A DNA stretch of 6,334 nucleotides, taken from positions 1 to 6,334 of the forward strand of contig JAXITR010000059.1 in assembly GCA_034679985.1 (NCBI GenBank), given 5' to 3'. Shown piece after piece: positions 1 through 5,624 of this stretch. The position numbers and the translations under genes are program-made. The notes under the pieces are model-generated. The model saw only the letters and a program-made list of their open reading frames with translations, did no database searches and had not been told where the DNA came from. Source of the stretch: CAMDTE01 sp034679985 (GTDB lineage: Bacteria; Bacteroidota; Bacteroidia; Flavobacteriales; Schleiferiaceae). Each line of letters opens with the position of its first letter. Positions within the stretch are counted from its first letter, which is position 1.

Positions 1-614
1 GGGGCGTACAACCCGTGGGCTTGCAGGTAGGCCCAAACGCCCTCCGGAAGCGGTATAGTGGGCACTTCGCCGCGCCGCAAGGCGGCGCGCACCTCCGTGC
101 TGGACAAATCTACTGGCGGACCCGTCAGCACGTGCGCGGGCACCGTTCCGGGCGCCTCAGCGTCTCCGCTGCGGGGATAAACGGCCACCGGCAAGTGGGC
201 CCACAGCCAGTCGGCTTCCTTCCAACGGTTGAGTCCGGCCCAGTTGTCTGCCCCAATGATCAAAACAAAGCCGCAATCCGGGTGCGTTTGCAGCAAATGG
301 CGCAGGGTGGAAGCCGTGTACGACGGCCGCGGCAGGGCAAACTCCACGTCGCTCGCCACCAAACCCGGGCGGTTGGCTACGGCCGATTGCACCAAGGCCA
401 AACGGTGGCGCTCGTCGGTCAACGCGTCGGCTGCCTTGAACGGATTCTGCGGACTCACCACCAACCAAACCTCGTCTAAATCCAGCTGTGCGCGGGCGGC
501 CTCCGCCAGCGTCAGGTGCCCCTCGTGAATGGGGTCAAACGTACCGCCCAGCAAACCAATCCGCCGAAGCGGTGCGGCGGGCAAGGGAAGGGGGGAGGAG
601 TTGGAAGGGTTCAA
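1..614 (-). CDS. nadD: Nicotinate-nucleotide adenylyltransferase NadD (3' end outside window)
   Basis: NadD transfers AMP from ATP to nicotinate mononucleotide, giving deamido-NAD in cytoplasmic NAD synthesis. Reading the complement shows the nucleotidyltransferase signature GGTFDPIHEGH near the N-terminus (the TFDPxHxGH ATP-binding motif). It is followed by VSPQNPFK, PSYTASTL, the IIGADNW block and the C-terminal SSTEVRAALRRGE motif, which matches the family's ISSTxIR element. The frame is open to base 1 and already reaches the typical C-terminal WAYLQAHGLY, so only a few codons and the stop should be missing. There is no in-frame ATG. The start chosen is a TTG at 614-612 that overlaps the gmk stop as TTGA, suggesting translational coupling. 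A second TTG at 584-582 would give a leader closer to the usual length. The family call is certain; the start is not. It is the last gene seen in the ribE-gmk-nadD unit. Confidence 0.93.
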   Translation of the reverse strand, partial: MNPSNSSPLPLPAAPLRRIGLLGGTFDPIHEGHLTLAEAARAQLDLDEVWLVVSPQNPFKAADALTDERHRLALVQSAVANRPGLVASDVEFALPRPSYTASTLRHLLQTHPDCGFVLIIGADNWAGLNRWKEADWLWAHLPVAVYPRSGDAEAPGTVPAHVLTGPPVDLSSTEVRAALRRGEVPTIPLPEGVWAYLQAHGLYA

Positions 615-1201
615 ATCGCAGATTCGTCGGAGGGTGCCGAGGTGCGCACAAAAGCGTCCACCACGGCCTTCAATTCGCCCGTGGCGCGGTCCAGCTCGTC
701 GTTCACCAGGCGCACGTCAAAATGAGGCGCACGCAGGGCTTCGCGTCCGGCCTTGCCCAATCGAATTTGAATTTTTTCTTCGGTGTCGGTACCTCGTTGG
801 CGCAGGCGCTGTTCCAAAATAGCCATAGAAGGGGCCTCGATGTACACCGCCAAGGCGTCGTTGCCAAACTTCTTTTTCAAGCGCAGCGCGCCCTCCACGT
901 CGATGTCGAAAAACACCACCTTGCCTTCTGCCCACAGGCGCTCCACTTCGCTGCGCAACGTGCCGTACCGTGCGCCGGGGTACACTTCTTCCCACTCCAG
1001 GAAGTCTCCAGCCGCCACGGCAGCATCGAATTCCTCCGGGCTCAAAAAGTAGTAATCCACGCCGTGCTCCTCGCGCCCCCGCGGGGCGCGGCTGGTGGCC
1101 GAAACCGAAAACGCAAATTCCGGATGGCCGTCCAGCAAACGGCGCGTCAGGGTGGTCTTTCCGGACCCGGACGGGGCGCTCAACAAGACCAACTTACGCA
1201 C
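611..1201 (-). CDS. gmk: Guanylate kinase Gmk
   Basis: Gmk phosphorylates GMP (and dGMP) to the diphosphate using ATP in the cytoplasm, on the way to GTP. With the GTG start at 1201 the protein is 196 residues, a normal length. The P-loop SGSGKTT lies at residues 11-17. The GMP-binding residues of the family are all seen: S34, R38 and R41 in SVSATSRAPR, Y50 in GVDYYF, E69 in FLEWEE and Y79 in RYGT. The core strand FFDIDVEGA (about 97-105) and the arginine-rich lid around 132-148 are also present. The GTG start gives MRKLVLLSAPSGSGKTT, which matches family N-termini, and overlaps the ribE stop by eight bases. An in-frame TTG at 1222 would add seven residues and is the alternative. I see no ATG in frame near the start. 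It sits between ribE and nadD and overlaps both, so it is very probably co-transcribed. Confidence 0.95.
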   Translation of the reverse strand: MRKLVLLSAPSGSGKTTLTRRLLDGHPEFAFSVSATSRAPRGREEHGVDYYFLSPEEFDAAVAAGDFLEWEEVYPGARYGTLRSEVERLWAEGKVVFFDIDVEGALRLKKKFGNDALAVYIEAPSMAILEQRLRQRGTDTEEKIQIRLGKAGREALRAPHFDVRLVNDELDRATGELKAVVDAFVRTSAPSDESAI

Positions 1202-1829
1202 GGCTGGGCGCTTGAGTGGCAAAAGCGGCTTGACGCTGCAGCAGGGCCGCCGCGTACTTGCCCAAAATATCGAATTCCAGATTCACCGGATCTCCCACCT
1301 GGAGGGTATGAAAAACCGTGTGCTCGTAGGTGTACGGAATGATCGCCACGGAAAACGAGTCCAGCGCCGAATCCACCACCGTGAGTGACGTTCCGTTGAC
1401 GGTCACAGACCCCTTGGGCACCGTGATCCAATCGGCAGCCACCGGATGCTCCACGCGGTACGTCCAACTGCCGTCCCGATCCTCCACCGACGCAATGCGT
1501 CCCACGGCGTCCACGTGCCCCTGAACAATGTGGCCGTCCAGCCGTCCGTTTGCCGGCATGCAACGCTCCAAATTGACCCGTGTTCCGGCTGCCCAGCGCC
1601 CCACCGTGGTTTTCTGCAGCGTTTCGTCAATCGCGGTGACGCGGTACCCCGTCGGTTGGCCCGACGGCCCGTGCAAAGCCACCACCGTCAGGCACACGCC
1701 GTTGTGCGCCAAGCTTTGGTCCACCCGCAACTCCGGAGCCAGAGTGGATTCCACATCCAAGTGAATGTTGGTGCCTTCGCGGTGCACGCCCACCACGGTC
1801 CCCAGGGTTTCGATAATGCCGGTAAACAT
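1194..1829 (-). CDS. ribE: Riboflavin synthase, alpha-subunit type
   Basis: This enzyme joins two molecules of 6,7-dimethyl-8-ribityllumazine by dismutation to make riboflavin, the last step before FMN and FAD. The 211-residue protein begins with the family hallmark MFTGIIE and contains two lumazine-binding barrel repeats. The first spans about 1-95 with NGVCLTV at 43-49, including Cys47. The second spans about 96-195 with LDGHIVQGHVD at 98-108 and NGTSLTV at 145-151. The C-terminal helix runs to about 200, with a slightly extended Ala/Gln-rich tail. The ATG at 1829 was chosen because the open frame upstream (to 1943) encodes no family sequence and would run through the promoter region and into the opposite gene. 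A TACCTTTG box ends four bases before this ATG. No FMN riboswitch could fit, since only 38 bases separate it from the divergent gene. The gene leads the ribE-gmk-nadD unit. Some databases call it ribC. Confidence 0.96.
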   Translation of the reverse strand: MFTGIIETLGTVVGVHREGTNIHLDVESTLAPELRVDQSLAHNGVCLTVVALHGPSGQPTGYRVTAIDETLQKTTVGRWAAGTRVNLERCMPANGRLDGHIVQGHVDAVGRIASVEDRDGSWTYRVEHPVAADWITVPKGSVTVNGTSLTVVDSALDSFSVAIIPYTYEHTVFHTLQVGDPVNLEFDILGKYAAALLQRQAAFATQAPSRA

Positions 1830-1833
1830 ACCG

Positions 1834-1841
1834 CAAAGGTA
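1834..1841 (-). promoter_or_regulatory. Putative -7 box (TACCTTTG) for ribE-gmk-nadD
   Basis: On the complement this reads TACCTTTG, an exact match to the Bacteroidota -7 consensus TAnnTTTG recognised by the primary sigma factor of that phylum. It ends only four bases before the ribE ATG, so transcription would start at or very near the start codon and the mRNA would be leaderless or nearly so. No TTG-type -33 element stands at the expected 17-23 base spacing upstream; that space belongs to the oppositely facing promoter and gene. Confidence 0.6.
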
Positions 1842-1853
1842 CACCCGTTGCCG

Positions 1854-1861
1854 TACCTTTG
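1854..1861 (+). promoter_or_regulatory. Putative -7 box (TACCTTTG) for aminopeptidase-pdxA
   Basis: TACCTTTG exactly matches the Bacteroidota -7 consensus TAnnTTTG and lies six bases before the aminopeptidase ATG at 1868. Initiation would fall at about the start codon, giving a leaderless transcript. No TTG-type -33 element is visible at normal spacing. It is the mirror image of the ribE box on the other strand. Confidence 0.6.
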
Positions 1862-1867
1862 GAAGGT

Positions 1868-3280
1868 ATGAAAATCCACCTCGACACCCGCATTCCGGCC
1901 GGCACTCCCCGGGCCGGTGTACTTGCCTCTGCCGACGCCGCAAACGCGCTCACCACCTCCAAGGCGGCTCTGGCCTCGTGGAACGCTTTTTGGGCACGAT
2001 CCGGCAAGGGCTGGTACACGGCTACCGACGACGGTACCGATGCCTACGCCAACCTTTTGCCAGCAGACCCCAACACCCCAGAAGGTGCGGAAAAATACCG
2101 CCAGGCAGGCGCTGCGCTGGCCAAGCTGCTCCAGGCGGCGCGTCACACCGGCGTTTCCCTGCCCAACGCACACCCCGCCTTGGTGGAGGGCCTGCTCTTG
2201 GCCAACTACCGCTATACGGACCAGTTTGCCCAAAAGAAGGCCGAGAACACCCCGTCCCTGAACGCCGTCTACCTGGAGGGTTGGAAGGCCAGCGACGTGC
2301 GGGCTCTGGAAATTCGCATCGAAAGCGTCTTTTTGGCGCGCACCCTGATCAACCACCCCGTCAACGTGCTCAACGCCCAAGGCTTGGCCCAGGCCGCCGC
2401 GGCCGCCGGCAAGGAATACGGGTTCCACGTGGAGGTGTTCAACAAAAAGAAGATTGAATCCCTGAAGATGGGCGGCCTGTTGGGCGTCAATTGGGGAAGC
2501 CTGGACGAGCCCACCTTTACCGTACTGGAATACAAACCCGCCAACGCAGTCAACGCACAGCCCTACGTGCTGGTGGGCAAGGGCGTGGTCTACGACACCG
2601 GCGGATTGAGCTTGAAGCCCACCAACTCCATGGACACCATGAAGTCGGACATGAGCGGCGCTGCTGCGGTGTTGGGAGCTATTACGGGTGCTGCGCGCCT
2701 GGGCCTCCCCGTGCACGTGGTGGGCCTGATTCCCGCCACAGACAACCGTCCCGGCGGCAATGCCGTCACCCCGGGCGACGTCCTCACCATGAGCGACGGC
2801 ACCACGGTGGAAGTGCTCAACACGGACGCCGAAGGTCGCCTCATCCTGGCCGACGCCCTCCACTACGCCAAGCGCTACAACCCGCAACTGGTCATTGACT
2901 TGGCCACCCTCACCGGAGCCGCCGCTCGTGCCATTGGGCACTACGCCACCGTGGCCATGGGCACCGCCTCCGAAGAAGTGTGGTCGGACCTCCTGGCCTC
3001 CGGCAGCCGCACCCACGAGCGCTTGGTTCGCTTCCCCTTTTGGGACGACTACAACGAGCTGCTCAAGAGCACCGTTGCGGACCTCAAAAACATTGGCGGC
3101 GCAGATGCCGGCGCCATCACCGCCGGCAAGTTCCTGGAACACTTCACAGACTACCCTTACGTTCACCTGGACATCGCTGGCCCAGCCTTTGCAGACAAAC
3201 CCATGGGGTACTGGTCCGCCGGCGGAACCGGCATTGGCGTGCGCCTTTTGTTGGACTTCTTGAGCACCCGCACCGCATGA
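1868..3280 (+). CDS. pepA: M17 family leucyl aminopeptidase
   Basis: This is a cytosolic two-metal aminopeptidase that removes N-terminal residues from peptides, aiding peptide turnover. The protein has 470 residues. The N-terminal part (about 1-150) is divergent, as is usual in the family. The C-terminal catalytic domain is clear: GKGVVYDTGGLSLKP at 237-251, KSDMSGAAAV at 259-268, NTDAEGRL at 318-325 and HLDIAGPAF near 433-441. By alignment with E. coli PepA the metal ligands are K238, D243, D261, D320 and E322, with catalytic K250 and R324; all are present. The ATG at 1868 is preferred over a TTG nine bases earlier, because that TTG lies inside the TACCTTTG promoter box. No signal peptide is seen. 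Its stop overlaps the pdxA start as ATGA, so the two are probably translationally coupled despite unrelated functions. The M17 assignment is firm; whether it is the strict orthologue of E. coli pepA is not. Confidence 0.94.
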   Translation: MKIHLDTRIPAGTPRAGVLASADAANALTTSKAALASWNAFWARSGKGWYTATDDGTDAYANLLPADPNTPEGAEKYRQAGAALAKLLQAARHTGVSLPNAHPALVEGLLLANYRYTDQFAQKKAENTPSLNAVYLEGWKASDVRALEIRIESVFLARTLINHPVNVLNAQGLAQAAAAAGKEYGFHVEVFNKKKIESLKMGGLLGVNWGSLDEPTFTVLEYKPANAVNAQPYVLVGKGVVYDTGGLSLKPTNSMDTMKSDMSGAAAVLGAITGAARLGLPVHVVGLIPATDNRPGGNAVTPGDVLTMSDGTTVEVLNTDAEGRLILADALHYAKRYNPQLVIDLATLTGAAARAIGHYATVAMGTASEEVWSDLLASGSRTHERLVRFPFWDDYNELLKSTVADLKNIGGADAGAITAGKFLEHFTDYPYVHLDIAGPAFADKPMGYWSAGGTGIGVRLLLDFLSTRTA

Positions 3281-4332
3281 GCACGAACCTTCCCCGCATT
3301 GGATTCACCTGTGGAGACCTCAACGGCATTGGCCTGGAAGTAGTCCTCCGCACCCTTGCAGATCCTACCGTGCACGAACTGTGCCACCCGGTCTTGTTTG
3401 CCACCCCCAAGGCCTTTGCCTACCACCGGAAAGCCGCGGACCTGCCGGAAATCCCCTATTCCTTGACCTCCAACCTGGACCAACCCCATCCGGAGAACCG
3501 CATTGCTTTGGTGGAACCGTGGACGGATCAAGTGCTTCTGGACCTGGGTAAACCCAACCCGGAATTGGGCCAGTACGCCCTCAAATCTTTAGACGCCGGC
3601 ATCGACGCCCTGCAAAAAGGCCAAATCGACGCCCTCGTCACGGCCCCCATTGACAAGGAAACCATCCCCATCGACGGATTTTCCGGACACACCGCCTACC
3701 TGGGCGAGCGCTTGGGCGGCAAGCCCTTGATGGTGCTGAGCGGCCCCGAGTTGCGCGTGGCCTTGGCCACCGAACACCTGGCCCTGTCCGACGTCTCAGC
3801 GGCCATCACCCACGAGCTCCTTACAGCCAAAATCCAGCAGTTTCACCAAGCACTCCAAACCGACTTTGGCGTTCAAAAAGCCAAAATCGCCGTTCTGGCC
3901 CTCAACCCCCACGCCGGCGATCGCGGCAAGTTTGGCGCTGAGGATACCGAGGTAGTGGCCCCGGCCGTTGCCCAGCTCGCGGAGCAAGGCCTCCAGGTAT
4001 ACGGGCCCTATCCGGCCGACGGGTTCTTCGGCTCCGGCCAGCACTTAGCGTTTGACGGCGTCTTGGCGCTGTACCACGACCAAGGCTTGATTCCCTTCAA
4101 AATGATCCACTTCCACGACGGCGTCAACGTCACCTGCGGACTTTCCCACGTGCGCACCTCACCGGACCACGGCGTGGCCTATGCCTTGGCGGGCAAGCAG
4201 GAAGCGGACCCCAGCAGCCTGCGCAACGCCCTGTTTGAGGCCATTGATTTGGTCCGACGTCGGGCCGGTCATGCAGATGCGACGTCCAACCCCCTGCGCA
4301 AGCGAGTTGAAACGCGCAAGGAGCGGGCGTAA
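3277..4332 (+). CDS. pdxA: 4-hydroxythreonine-4-phosphate dehydrogenase PdxA
   Basis: PdxA oxidises 4-phosphohydroxy-L-threonine with NAD(P); the product decarboxylates to 3-amino-2-oxopropyl phosphate, which PdxJ uses to make pyridoxine phosphate (DXP-dependent vitamin B6 route). The protein has 351 residues, slightly longer than the 329 of E. coli. Visible blocks are GDLNGIGLEV at 13-22, VTAPIDK at 121-127, the phosphate-binding GHT at 137-139, and the three metal-binding histidines. These are H167 (RVALATEHLAL), H212 (LNPHAGDRG) and H267 (YHDQGLIPFK), equivalent to E. coli H166, H211 and H266. RTSPDHGVAYALAGK follows at 293-307. The usual acidic residue after GHT (GHTE in E. coli) is Ala140 here. 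The C-terminal tail after about 332 is basic and extra to the core. The ATG overlaps the aminopeptidase stop by four bases. Family identity is secure. Confidence 0.96.
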   Translation: MSTNLPRIGFTCGDLNGIGLEVVLRTLADPTVHELCHPVLFATPKAFAYHRKAADLPEIPYSLTSNLDQPHPENRIALVEPWTDQVLLDLGKPNPELGQYALKSLDAGIDALQKGQIDALVTAPIDKETIPIDGFSGHTAYLGERLGGKPLMVLSGPELRVALATEHLALSDVSAAITHELLTAKIQQFHQALQTDFGVQKAKIAVLALNPHAGDRGKFGAEDTEVVAPAVAQLAEQGLQVYGPYPADGFFGSGQHLAFDGVLALYHDQGLIPFKMIHFHDGVNVTCGLSHVRTSPDHGVAYALAGKQEADPSSLRNALFEAIDLVRRRAGHADATSNPLRKRVETRKERA

Positions 4333-4376
4333 TCCGAAAAATCAGTTATACACAAGCAAGCGTTGAAAAAAATTCT

Positions 4377-4384
4377 TATCTTTG
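4377..4384 (+). promoter_or_regulatory. Putative -7 box (TATCTTTG) for DUF177-rpmF
   Basis: TATCTTTG matches the Bacteroidota -7 consensus TAnnTTTG and lies in the 74-bp gap after pdxA, 22 bases before the DUF177 ATG. The segment just upstream is A-rich. The nearest TTG (4363-4365) is only 11 bases away, closer than the usual -33 spacing, so the upstream element is weak or absent. No hairpin terminator for pdxA is visible in the gap, so read-through from pdxA is also possible. Confidence 0.6.
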
Positions 4385-4406
4385 CGGGCTCCAAATCGAG
4401 CAGCTT

Positions 4407-4820
4407 ATGAAAAAGCGCGATTACACGCTAGTTTTTTCGGGCCTCAAGGCCGGCACGCACGAGTTGGAATACAGCCTTGATGCTGCGTTCTTTGCACACT
4501 ACAACCACCCCGAAACCGAAGGGATGACCCAAGCGGAAGTCCGCGTGACCCTTGTAAAGGGATCGCTCACGATGGAACTTCGCTTTGCCTTCAGCGGTTT
4601 GCTTGCGACGGAAGATGACGACACCGGCGAGCCGTTTGAACTCCCCCTCCACAATGCATTTACCGTTGTGGTCAAATTTGGTGAGGCCTACGACGACCAG
4701 GAACCCGAGTTGCTGATCCTACCCCATGGATCGTACGAAGTAGACCTGAGTCAGTACCTCTATGAGTTGGCTGTTTTGAGCATTCCGCTGCGCAAGTCCA
4801 AAAACGAATTAAACGATTGA
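4407..4820 (+). CDS. DUF177 / YceD family protein
   Basis: This small cytoplasmic protein of 137 residues belongs to the DUF177 (YceD) family, nearly always encoded directly before rpmF. Known work links YceD-type proteins to 23S rRNA accumulation or large-subunit assembly in plants and bacteria; a precise reaction is not established. Family features seen are the N-terminal IPFxGLKxGTHxxxY-like segment (LVFSGLKAGTHELEYSLD, 8-25), the central GEPFELPL at 74-81, VVVKFGEAYDD at 87-97, and ILPHGSYEVDLSQYLYELAVLSIP at 104-127. Many relatives carry cysteines just before the EPFELP block; here the equivalent segment is EDDDTGEPFELP and the whole protein has no cysteine. The stop is three bases before the rpmF ATG, so the two are surely co-transcribed. 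No membrane segment or signal peptide is present. Confidence 0.9.
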   Translation: MKKRDYTLVFSGLKAGTHELEYSLDAAFFAHYNHPETEGMTQAEVRVTLVKGSLTMELRFAFSGLLATEDDDTGEPFELPLHNAFTVVVKFGEAYDDQEPELLILPHGSYEVDLSQYLYELAVLSIPLRKSKNELND

Positions 4821-4823
4821 GCC

Positions 4824-5027
4824 ATGGCACATCCTAAACGCAGACAGTCCAGCACACGCCGCGATAAGCGCCGCACCCACGACAAAGCCATTATGCCCCA
4901 GATTGCCGTATGCGGCGTGACCGGCGAGGCACACTTGTACCACCGCGCCTACTGGCACGAGGGCAGCATGTACTACAAAGGAAAAGTGGTCATCGACAAC
5001 ACTGCTCCGGCACAAGCCGAAGCGTAA
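4824..5027 (+). CDS. rpmF: 50S ribosomal protein bL32
   Basis: bL32 is a small, very basic protein of the large ribosomal subunit. The 67-residue product starts MAHPKRRQSSTRRDKRRTH, the diagnostic L32 N-terminus. It continues with the PQIAVCGVTGEAHLYHRAYW core and ends in an acidic/Ala-rich tail that is common in flavobacterial forms. Many bacterial L32 proteins hold zinc through two CxxC pairs; here only Cys30 of the first pair remains, and the second pair is replaced by a WHEG segment, so zinc binding is not expected. It forms a two-gene unit with the DUF177 gene and is followed within about 35 bases by a strong intrinsic terminator. Confidence 0.96.
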   Translation: MAHPKRRQSSTRRDKRRTHDKAIMPQIAVCGVTGEAHLYHRAYWHEGSMYYKGKVVIDNTAPAQAEA

Positions 5028-5031
5028 AATA

Positions 5032-5054
5032 GACCGGACGCCCCTGGGGCGGTC
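5032..5054 (+). repeat. Imperfect G+C-rich hairpin after rpmF
   Basis: GACCG at 5032-5036 pairs with CGGTC at 5050-5054, and inside it CCC at 5041-5043 can pair with GGG at 5047-5049 around a CTG loop, leaving a four-base bulge (5037-5040). It begins four bases after the rpmF stop and lies just before the main terminator. No U-tract follows it, so by itself it is not a terminator; it might protect the mRNA 3' end or act together with the next hairpin. Confidence 0.4.
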
Positions 5055-5060
5055 CTCAAA

Positions 5061-5094
5061 AAACCCGGACCTTCCCGTCCGGGTTTGCTTTTTT
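5061..5094 (+). terminator. Rho-independent terminator of the DUF177-rpmF unit
   Basis: A perfect 10-bp stem, AAACCCGGAC (5061-5070) with GTCCGGGTTT (5077-5086), closes on a six-base CTTCCC loop. It is followed after two bases by six T residues (5089-5094). The A-run before it pairs poorly with the T-tract beyond the stem, so it may work weakly in the reverse direction too, but there is no leftward gene here to end. It cleanly separates rpmF from accB. Confidence 0.92.
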
Positions 5095-5099
5095 ATGCG

Positions 5100-5107
5100 C
5101 ACTTTTG
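5100..5107 (+). promoter_or_regulatory. Weak candidate -7 box (CACTTTTG) for accB-accC
   Basis: CACTTTTG matches the TAnnTTTG consensus except at its first base. It lies just after the terminator and 34 bases before the accB ATG, so it is the only reasonable promoter candidate between them. No -33 TTG at standard spacing is seen. A promoter must exist near here if the terminator is efficient; the exact site is an inference. Confidence 0.35.
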
Positions 5108-5141
5108 CGGTAACGAAAATCGAATCCAAAAAGCCATAGTT

Positions 5142-5615
5142 ATGGATATCAAAGAGTTACAAAATTTCATCCGTTTTGTTTCCAAGTCGGGTGCTACCGA
5201 GGTAAGCCTCGAGACCGACGAATTCAAAATCACCGTGAAAACGGCACCGGGCGCTCAAGACATCGCGTTCGTTCCTTCTGTACCGATGACGATGCCATCT
5301 GCGGCGTACGCTCCCGCACCGGCCGCTGCTCCCGCAGCCGCTCCCGCAGCTCCGGCAGGCGAGGACACCAGCAAATACATCACCGTAAAGTCTCCGATGA
5401 TCGGTACCTTCTACCGTCGTCCCAGCCCAGACAAGGACTTTTTTGTAAACGTGGGCGACGAAATCAAGCCCGGCAAAGCGGTTTGCGTGATTGAGGCCAT
5501 GAAGCTCTTCAACGAAATCGAAAGCGAAGTGAGCGGTCGCATCGTGAAGATCCTGGTGGACGACTCCTCTCCCGTGGAGTACGATCAGCCTTTGTTCTTG
5601 GTAGACCCCGCCTAA
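5142..5615 (+). CDS. accB: Biotin carboxyl carrier protein of acetyl-CoA carboxylase (AccB)
   Basis: AccB carries the biotin that is carboxylated by AccC and then passes CO2 to acetyl-CoA in the carboxyltransferase reaction, the committed step of fatty acid synthesis. The protein has 157 residues. It has a conserved N-terminal segment MDIKELQNFIRFV (1-13), then a flexible Ala/Pro linker at about 56-73 built from near-repeats of GCTCCCGCAGC at the DNA level. The biotinyl domain follows at about 78-156. The biotin site is EAMK at 118-121, with Lys121 the attachment residue; the domain also shows SPMIGTFYRRPSP (84-96) and the C-terminal DQPLF turn. The ATG at 5142 gives the family N-terminus; an upstream in-frame TTG-type start at 5085 would run through the terminator and is rejected. 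It is followed nine bases later by accC. Confidence 0.96.
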   Translation: MDIKELQNFIRFVSKSGATEVSLETDEFKITVKTAPGAQDIAFVPSVPMTMPSAAYAPAPAAAPAAAPAAPAGEDTSKYITVKSPMIGTFYRRPSPDKDFFVNVGDEIKPGKAVCVIEAMKLFNEIESEVSGRIVKILVDDSSPVEYDQPLFLVDPA

Positions 5616-5624
5616 GTGTCCGGT

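Larger units (their letters stand above)
1834..1861. repeat. Perfect 9-bp inverted repeat in the divergent intergenic region
   Basis: CAAAGGTAC (1834-1842) and GTACCTTTG (1853-1861) are exact inverted copies separated by ten bases. They fill most of the 38-bp gap between the ribE and aminopeptidase start codons. Each arm contains, in the outward direction, a Bacteroidota -7 box (TACCTTTG). The symmetry may simply be two back-to-back core promoters, or it may also serve as an operator for a dimeric regulator. The repeat itself is seen directly; its role is inferred. Confidence 0.8.

Noticed and set aside
15..479. A 154-codon open frame on the plus strand
   Set aside because: It lies opposite nadD, whose conserved motifs read cleanly on the other strand; the plus-strand product is Arg/Gln/Gly-rich noise.
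488..1342. A 284-codon open frame on the plus strand
   Set aside because: It is antisense to gmk, the 5' end of nadD and the 3' end of ribE, all of which have intact family motifs. The product has no recognisable domain.
1830..1867. Possible FMN riboswitch before ribE
   Set aside because: The space is only 38 bases and the -7 box lies four bases from the ATG; an FMN aptamer needs well over 100 bases of leader.
1688..3166. A 492-codon open frame on the minus strand, longer than the gene opposite it
   Set aside because: It lies antisense to the M17 aminopeptidase, whose active-site motifs are complete. The antisense product is a low-complexity Gly/Val/His-rich string with no recognisable domain, the expected shadow of a G+C-rich gene with a strong third-position bias. 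It also runs through the promoter region into ribE.
4333..4406. Possible terminator or small RNA after pdxA
   Set aside because: No stem with a following T-run is visible; the A-rich segment is better explained as upstream promoter sequence of the DUF177 gene.
5316..5361. Short G+C-rich near-repeats that might be a minisatellite
   Set aside because: They encode the Ala/Pro-rich hinge between the N-terminal and biotinyl parts of AccB, a normal feature of this family.
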